64,000 bases of DNA from Ornithodoros turicata. Taxonomy: Eukaryota > Arthropoda > Arachnida > Ixodida > Argasidae. The position numbers and the translations under genes were made by a program. The stretch spans positions 103,075,962 to 103,139,961 of the forward strand of contig NC_088202.1 in assembly GCF_037126465.1 (NCBI RefSeq), written 5' to 3'. The notes beneath the pieces are model-generated. The model was not told the DNA's origin and ran no database searches. It saw only the letters and a list, made by a program, of their open reading frames with translations. Below, in pieces: positions 11,001 through 20,000 of this stretch (within the stretch, counting starts at the first letter, position 1; the number at the start of each line of letters is the position of its first letter).

Positions 11001-14000
11001 CCTATCACATCTACTACAACGTTAGCAGCACGGACTCTGTCGATACCAAGAAGTGGCAGACGAAAGAGGAACCTGGTAATTAACCTTTACTACATGTTTC
11101 GTTGAAATTATTAGATGGAGGAATGTGGTTACTGGAGTTGTTCTATGTTTACTATCGATGTCAGGTTTTAAAGCGATAGCTTTACAGGGCCAACCACCGT
11201 GTAGGTCCGTCCATAGATTTATGGGGCTACGTGACACCATATGACGGTGTGTTTACGGTACGCTCAAATTGACAATGCAAAATAATAATAAACAGTAGCA
11301 CAAAACATTAAAAGGCTTTCAGTGGAAGTTTAAGAGCATTTAAAAAACAGTTTCGCCAAAAATCTGCCAACAATGATCCTGTAGAGCTAACACATTTAAA
11401 CCCATTTGGCACAATGCCAGAAGATGTAGCCAAGTTTTTCTTATTTTTTTCTCCCACTTATCATAACCTGAACGTGAACTTTTTAAGCTGAGGGGCTGTA
11501 AAAAGCTCCCTATGTCATGCCTGTTTGTGTCACAAACATTCATAATTGCCAAGGACTCATCTTTTACAGGAACAAGGCTGACATCTGTGCTAAATGGCCT
11601 GTCCATCAACACAGTGTATTCACTGAGTATGCGGGCAGAAACGCAGGCAGGATCTAGTCCTCTAACACAGGTCATAAAGTTTGTCATCAGCGTACCATCG
11701 AGAAGCACTATTTCCCCACATCCACAAGGTAAATTTCTTATTGATATATGTCACTCATAAATTTTGTCATCTGACTATGCTTTACTGAACAACTATGCAA
11801 TCTACATTTTCTTCGAAGCCAAGTACAGAATAATATCAGGATCCGAAATTATGTACTTATAACTAAGCATTGTGTTTTTGAGGTGTGCGAGTCTGCAAAA
11901 TCTTGAATACAAACAGGATGTTTCCAATATTCAACTCATATTCGTTAAAGTTTGCTATTCAAACTTTATTGAATGTCATACCAGCTACCAAGCTGTTGCG
12001 GATTGCGCACTTGAATTTGTACGTTGCAGTAACAGCGACGAACATGAACAGTACAACAAGTGGTGTGCGGAGCTTTTGAGGTTGTTCATCTCCTCTTCAA
12101 GTTCCCTAACCAAAACTTAAACCAGCATGCAGTTGTGTACAGTTAGTCTCCACTAAAGTTCACCCCTTCGATGACAAGCGAAACTGCAGTACGCTTGCTG
12201 TGATGAATCGTCTGGTCTCCAGCACACTCACAGCTTCAGTTGATTGTTAACTAACTCTGAATAATTTAGGGGTGTGCGAATATTCGAATTCTCGAATTCG
12301 AATCGAATATCAAACGCTCGAACTATTCGATTCGCAAATCGAATATCCAGTATTCGATTTTTCGAATATTCGACTATTCCGCGAATATGAACGACACAAC
12401 CCGAAAGTGGGCTTCACCTGATGCTTCTGTGCACGAGGTGAAGCCTGCTTTACAAAATTGCCCTTGCTGCAGGACCAACACAGGCGCGACGGTGTTTAGT
12501 TTAAGATAACGTTATACAAAGTTAGTTTTGTAGACATCGTTTGTGGAAGGGGCAGCGCCTCTCCCACATGCAGTTTAGCGGTGCCGACGAGGGACTTTGA
12601 TTTGTTGTCTGTGAGGTTGCCTTTATAAAGTTAGGACTCTTGAATAATGACTACAGCCCACAAACAAGAAGGGTGTCCTTTGCATCTAAAATTTCAGTAG
12701 TGCAACTTCCTAGGGCGAGTGCGAAGAAACTACAAGGTGTTCATGGCAAAGCTGAGGCAGGATGCCAATTCGTTTGTTTCACAAATGGCCTGTGGTTGTC
12801 TGAAACAAATACAGCCTCATCCGTATAATATACTACTGCCTGGCATAAAATTTTGAAATGAAGGTAACCACTCCAGTAAGTGCAGGCTCACCCGAAAAGC
12901 AGGAAGCAATCTCATGTAACATTAAAGAGTAGGGGCTTTAAACAGAAGAATTGCATGTCTCTCTTGTGACAGTTAATGCTAGAAAAATTACACTAAAGGC
13001 ATGGGCTACGAAATGGAAACTTTTAGTGCGAAAGTCACATATTGTAAATTTTGCACGAATATTCGATATTCAGTATTCGGAATTTTTTCCCCCATTCGAT
13101 TTGATATTCGATTCAACTTAAATATTCGGATTCGGACACCCTGTGAGGCCTTCAGCTCAGTTAAACTCCACTTGAATATTGAAATTTTCTGGGGTTGAGC
13201 TTAGCTACTCCGCTCACCATGTCGCTGCATGCATAGCCCAACTGAGTGACTTAGTATTTTCAGTTTCAGTTTCTGGTAGTGACCTTTTGCGTTGCTTTAG
13301 TTGGGAGTTTGAACATTTCACCAGCGATATAATATATAATCGAATCGTGGATGCATGCAACAACAGTGATAATGAAGGAGTGGTATATGACGATATTTCA
13401 ATGAAGTTCCTCTAGTATCAATGTTTGACAAAAAAAATACATACTAGAATTACGACAACCCTGCAAAATCATTTGAAATCGCATTCACTGTTTTTACAGC
13501 TTATGGCAATACGTATCTGCCTTTTGGTGAAATGAAAGAAGCACTGAACACGAACATTGTGGAAATGATCGCTCGTGATAAGCACAGTCATACGGCATTG
13601 TTGAGTATCGCGGTTTTACAGTGCAAATGGAGTCTTTTCCAAACTACGCATTGCCATCAGGAACAACGTTCCCACGTGTGACAGTTTCGTGCCTATATGA
13701 CAAGTGTAGAAGTCACTGCCCGTGCAAGAAGAGAGCACTTGCACAAATATGCATGCAACTATGCACTGAAAATGTTCTAAATATGCAGTAAAAATCCTCA
13801 ACATATGCAGTGTGCATTGTTCTTGGTATGAAAGCAATGCACCAAATGCCTATTTAAAAAAGTTAGTATTTTATTAGGGATAACACGGTAAAATAAAGCC
13901 GCCTTCATTCTGCAGCGCACAACAAAGAATACTTGCGCCACAGATATAAATCATGTAGCTGAAGGCTTTGCGTTTGTGATTGATAAAATAGCGTAAACGC

Positions 14001-17000
14001 AGGCTAGCTGGTGGACGAGGCCCGTGCTTAGGCCTGTTTCATCGTGACTTTGCATTCGGCACTGCATCATGCCGATTAAAATGTGAACGCCACGTAGCGG
14101 CGTTTGTAACGGTAATGTGTCGGAGGTGAAGTGCAGCCCATCAGCCATGCACGCTGTGGAGGATGGAGGAGCCAGGATGCGGGCTGAACACCGCACCTCA
14201 CCCCAGCGAAACGTGGAAAATATTCGATTCCGATTTGAATCTTCACGAAAGACGGCGCCCAATGCCGTCCCGAAACCAGTAAAACAATCCATAAAAAAAG
14301 AAGTCAGCTCTCGTGCCTGAAAATATGGCAAAATATGCTCTTTTCATGCACTTCCATGCAAAATATGCCACAACGTGCAAAATATGCATTTATATGCACC
14401 ATAGGACCCTTCTGATCGGTCCCAAACCAAGCCAAAACCGTTTTAAAAACACTATTAAACGTTTGTGTGGTCATACCATGGTCACTACCACAAATGAAAT
14501 AGAATATTCTAGTTCAATGATTCTGCAGCATTATCGCCGTCCTAGTCGATATTTAACATAACATTGAGCATAACATTCGAACATTACATCGTAGGATAGA
14601 GGCTTCTAAGAGTAACAGTTAAGCCCCGGTAAACTAACATTGTCGCAGTTATGTGCTGCTGATCCTTAGAAAAATACCCCAGGACACACACTTGAAAAGG
14701 GCTAATAAGGAATATGTATTAGTGTACTGGCTAAACACAAGGTATTGAAGGAATGAAGCACGGAATGTGTATTCAAGGGCATTTCAAGCAGAGTTCAGGC
14801 ACCCGTTGTGCATCCTTTTCAGTGTCTGGTAGTGACCTTTTGCGTTGCTCTAGTTGGGAGTTTGAAGCTGTCACTAGCGATATAATATAATCAAGAAGTG
14901 TTTAAAAAACACTTTTGGTGTTTTTTTAAAAAGCATATCAGGACGACGAAAAAACACTTTTTTCATCGTCCTGATACGAAACCATACCGAGAAAAAAACA
15001 TACATTTGCATGAAAATCTGTGTAGCAAACTCAGTGACCATAAAAGCATAGATATCTTGTATGTGTTTGACATCCAGCAACTTTGCCTTTGCAGGAACCA
15101 TAAATCATGGGGACAACGACCCTTCCTTTGGCATACTGCTCGGTGTCTTAGCGGGCTGCATCTGCATGACCCTTTGCGCACTAATCATCCTCTATAGGAA
15201 TCGGTATGTCTACATTGGTACAAGCGTGAATCATAACATTATTCCTGTGATGAAAGATCCCTGTGCTTTGCCTTGGCAAGCAGCAACCTAGTAATGAGGC
15301 CCCAACTATAAATTTACTTATCCTGATTAGAAAACCCACAATAATGTGTCTTTGTGATTGTTGAGCACCCTCTTAGAAGTACACCTGTTTCACACAACTC
15401 ATGTTTCTTACACACAGGAAATGCGGTACTAATGGAACAGGGGGTGGCCAGGAAAGATCCCAAGCAAATGGCAGCACATGCTTTGCCTCTGTCGTGGGAC
15501 ATCACAAGGATGTTCCAGCCACTCAGAGAGAATTAGAGTTGCTTTCACCTCAGCCCACGTCGTCTGACGATTACCTGGATACAAAGGTATATTCTAATTT
15601 TGGATTGCATCCATTCTACAGTGTGATTAATTAATGTATTGTTAATCTACCTCGATTGAATCATGGCAGTTGAAGGAAAGGCTGCCATGATTCAATTGAA
15701 GTATCCAACTGGGCATTGTGGGGCTTAATTGTGTTGTATTTGTCCTTGTATGTTTAATTGCCTCATTCACTACAACGATAATCTTCTTGTTGTAGGGTGG
15801 CTATCCAGGTAGTCATTGCAATGGGAAACCAAATGGCCACATGGATGGAAAGAAGTCAAACGGGCATCTTCCAAATGGCCATGCTGGCAATGGCTACATT
15901 CCACGTTCAGTTCGCATCACTGAGAATCCCCAGGTAAGCAAAAATTTATTTGTGGGGTTACTGATGGAACGAGCGAATACCGTATTTGACCGCATATAAT
16001 GAGAACCTGCGTATAATGCGATGCAGGATTTTTGCATTCCCCTACGAGAATAGTTACAACTGCGGATGCTGGGCAGAAGTTGAAGGGAAGAATTGGATGC
16101 AAACACTTTGCAGATGATTTATGGAGCAAAAACGTCATGTGTGACCACTTGCTGCTGCACTGTTACATATTTTCGACGTTGCTGTCGCTTGTCTGACCAG
16201 TGTCGTCAGGGTCGTCGAGTATCAGACGAGGATCGATCTTTGGATAGACTTTGAACCACGAAAGGCTTTCCGCGATGCAGACGCACAGAAGAACAGCGAT
16301 GTCAACCTCCTAACGCCAGCAACGAATATTCGACTTGTTCACGCCGAGCTTACGTGAGGCCAACATGTTCTTAAGGCTCATTCACACATGCGTTTCAAAA
16401 AGCGGCGCTGCCTCGGCGTTCGCGGCGCCGCCGAGAGGGGCCTGTCACACATAGCCGAGCCGCCATCCTGGAAACGCGCTTCATTGTTGTTGCTACGTGA
16501 AGATCGTACCGACGCTTCCAGCTCTCTTCCTCAAAATTTACATTGTGATGCATGTTATCCATTTTATAGTTATCGTGAAGCATTTCTGCTGAAATCATCA
16601 ATCGTTGGTATGACAGACGTGACACAATAGCAGAGAAAGATCGGCAGAAGAAGCGAGACACATGTTTACCTACCGACGACCAACACGTGGTCACACACAA
16701 GTCTTAATTATTTTCGTCGATTCCATGGTTTGCGCAAATTCCCAGCTCATCGTTGACAGCTCAGACACCAAACAGCTATTGCTGACAAGGAATTTACCCA
16801 TGCGGCAGCACAAAACACACACACACGTACAAATGACAAGAGATCCCAGCGCGGTATCAGGAGGCCCGCCATTGCCCGCCGGCGCCAAAGGGAAGCCACC
16901 TCCACCCCTCCGAGCGCTCCGATTGGCTGGATGAAAAGCGTTCGCGTTTCTCCCCTCTGAAGCTGCAGCACCCCCAACAACACAGAAACGTTCTACGATC

Positions 17001-20000
17001 GTCCCCAGGATGTCAACCCCGGACGACGATGACATCCTCAGGAGGTTATCAACTGGTCCTCCCAGTGTTACCTCTGTGTTAAAGTGGGACTCCCGGTCAT
17101 ATCACATGCACATCCTCAGGGTGTCAACCTGGAACACTCGCAGGACCTTATAAGGACGACTTCGCCTGCCCCTCATTTTTCAGCGCATAATTTATACAAA
17201 ATCAGACGCAGTCCTGATAACTTCTCTTTTTCCATACATCTTGATTAACTTCCGCAATACAACCTCGCTGTTTGTCTCTAGTACAATTCATAACGGACAA
17301 TGAGCGCAGTGGTTTAAAAAGGAAGCAGAGAGAAATATAAAAGACGCAAAAAAAATCTTATTGGGGGCACGAAGCCCGAGAAACCCACTCCAAAAGGTAC
17401 TAGAATTCTCTTCTGAAGCCAATACAGACACTGTTCATTGCTTTTAACGCGATCCGCCGTACATTCGAGAGTCCTGCTCGCCTGTGACACAAAACGAAGG
17501 GTGAGCTATCCATGTTTCTTTCGATTACGCAAAGAAGGAATACTCAAAGTGAGGAATTGATTAAAGTATTAGGTCCACATCAATGCAAGGTCTATGTTTC
17601 TTACTCCTTTTGGTTTGAGGCGTTCAGGTAGGAGCTTTGAAAGTCAAAAGCAGTGTGACAGAATCGCGCGTTTCTCTCCATTCCACGAGTAATGCGCTCA
17701 ATTTATCATAGACAGTGATCCTTTCTAGATGCAGAGAATTTTACCCTGAACCACCCTTTATTTCAGAAAAATGTCAATCAGGTCCCAGGGTGGGCACAAA
17801 AAGAAAACAAATGTGTTTAGAAAGTCTGAACAGGTAAACTAAAAGTAATATTTCTCGTCCCGCTAGCTACCTACAGGTACGGGCACAGGACGTACCTGAA
17901 TGACTCTTCACGGACAGTCCGAGAGTGTTATCCTCAGGACGTTCTGAGGATAACCTCGAAGGACGAGGACACGATGACACTGTGGGGACGTCCTGAGGAC
18001 CGTGTGTGTTCTTTGGGACAGAGCGGTTCTCGAAGAGCGGCTGGAAATGCTCCGCGGCTCGCGTTTCGCGGTGCCGCGAACGCGAAACGCGAAACGTGTT
18101 CAAAAAACGCATGTGTGAATCCAGCTTTAGAAACCTGAGCCTCCAATATAGCTTGCCTTTTCAATTTCGAAGTTAGACGGCATTTTAAAGTCACTTTCTG
18201 TTTTGCCAACGTACGTGTCTATCATGTTTGATGATAAAAGCGCTGAAAATAACACAGGTGACGAGGACGAGATGATACACTCAGATAGCGCACTAACAAC
18301 AGTTTATTCAAAATGGACACACGGCTTAAAACCCCTCACAAATTCCCTTTCCTTTTCAGTCAAACCAATAGATGGCATGCTAACACACTTCTTTCCCTCT
18401 GCAATCAGAAAAGCCTCCCAATTCTCCCGTTCCTTACTGTCTTTAAACTGTGCTCTTATCTGAGAATTACAAAACAAAACATCATAGCCGCAATCAATTA
18501 CATGCGTTACAGCGTTCCAGGAACGGGAGATTTGGGACGCTTTTCTGATTGCGGAAGGAAAGAAGTGTGTTAGCACGCCGTCTATCGGTTTAAAAAGGAA
18601 ATGGAATGGAATGGATATTTGCGAGGGGTTTTAAGCCTTGTATCCATTTTGAATAAACTGTCGTTAGTGCGCTGTCTGTGTGTATCGTCTCGTCTTCGTT
18701 GTCTGCGTTATTTTAGCGCTTTCATCATGGAACGTCAATACCAACAGGCCCAAGCTGACATGTTGTGTGTCTGTCACATGACACACCGCCGTTGACGAAT
18801 CGCTGCGGAGCTGGGAGCGGCAGATTTGAAATGCGAAGCACGAGAGGCCTGTGATGGCGAGTGCAGCGCCTTGGTACTGCGTCTAATGCGAGCCTGCATA
18901 TAAAATGACACAAATTATTAGGGCTCACTTTTGAGGTAAAAAACCTTGCAATATACGCGGTCCAATACGGTGTTGTGTAATTTGTGATATTGTATCTTCC
19001 GAGGTCACTCCGTGATTATTTCACTTCATTCTACTGTCCAGCATACTCATAAGTATTAACTTAGTTAAATATGTATCTCAGTTCATATGATGATTAAAGG
19101 GACAGTCTCGTACAGATTGGGTGATACCGGAGCTTAACTGAAATTATAGTATTCACGAGTACTTTAGATACCAGAGCCATGTATAGATACCAGAGCCGTG
19201 AATGTTTCATTCTGAATGTTAAAGTAGATTTCGAGAAGTGTGCAGAAATATACCATAATAGAAAATGCCAGATGTTGAGAGCAGTGAGCACCTCACTCTC
19301 ACAAAATCATAAAAAACGTCACATTGGTGTTTAACCGAATAGACCAACGGGTGAGCGAACAGGCAAGACAGCCGTTTGCAGCCACCATGGTCATGATGCG
19401 TGTGTCTGTTCCTCATCTTCCAAAATTTCACTCATCTTCTGCAAAACAGTTGTCTTTGTGAAGGTTCAGTCATGCTTTGCCTTTGAAGTGAGGACGCCAA
19501 AGGATTATAGCCATCCTGCTTCCTATGTAACGAAGGTCGTCTCCTCTAGGCAGCCCAAGTTAATTTGAAACTAAATTTCATTTTCCTTATGTCTACATTC
19601 GAATTACTATTTGGGGAGACGTAAAGGATGTTGTTGCCAGCACAGCTTATGGGAAGAGATGCAGCATTTATTCATTTAATTGCTTTATTTAATAACCATG
19701 GACTTTTGGGGCAAGAATATTTGCACTGTTCCATTTATCAACACTGGAGAATAGAATGGTGCACATCCTGAGTAGGTCATGGTCTATGAGACCTTCCCTT
19801 TAAACAGACGTTCGCGTTCGTTCCAGCCTATTTCGAAACTATACATTTTGTTCCTCATGGACCACTGACCACGGCATTGAAAATCCCACGCGAAAGACTG
19901 TCATTGTTTGACTGTTATTCGATGGCATACACAACAAGAGCCGACGCCAGACATTGAGAGTATGCCGGAATTCCCTCTTTGGAAAAACGAGAAAACGTCA

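Larger units (their letters stand above)
15978..18972 (-). mobile_element. Pogo/Tigger-type relic (minus), host of nested insertions
   Basis: Left end ACCGTATTTGACCGCATATA and inverted right end ACCGTATTGGACCGCGTATA are terminal inverted repeats of the pogo type. Minus-strand HTH fragments of the transposase lie at 18209-18130 (CRLTSKLKRQAILEAQVSK) and 16363-16310 (LASRKLGVNKSNIRCWR), separated by an inserted 1.75-kb element. The catalytic domain is absent. An inverted duplication at 18290-18672 also interrupts it. Confidence 0.72.
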
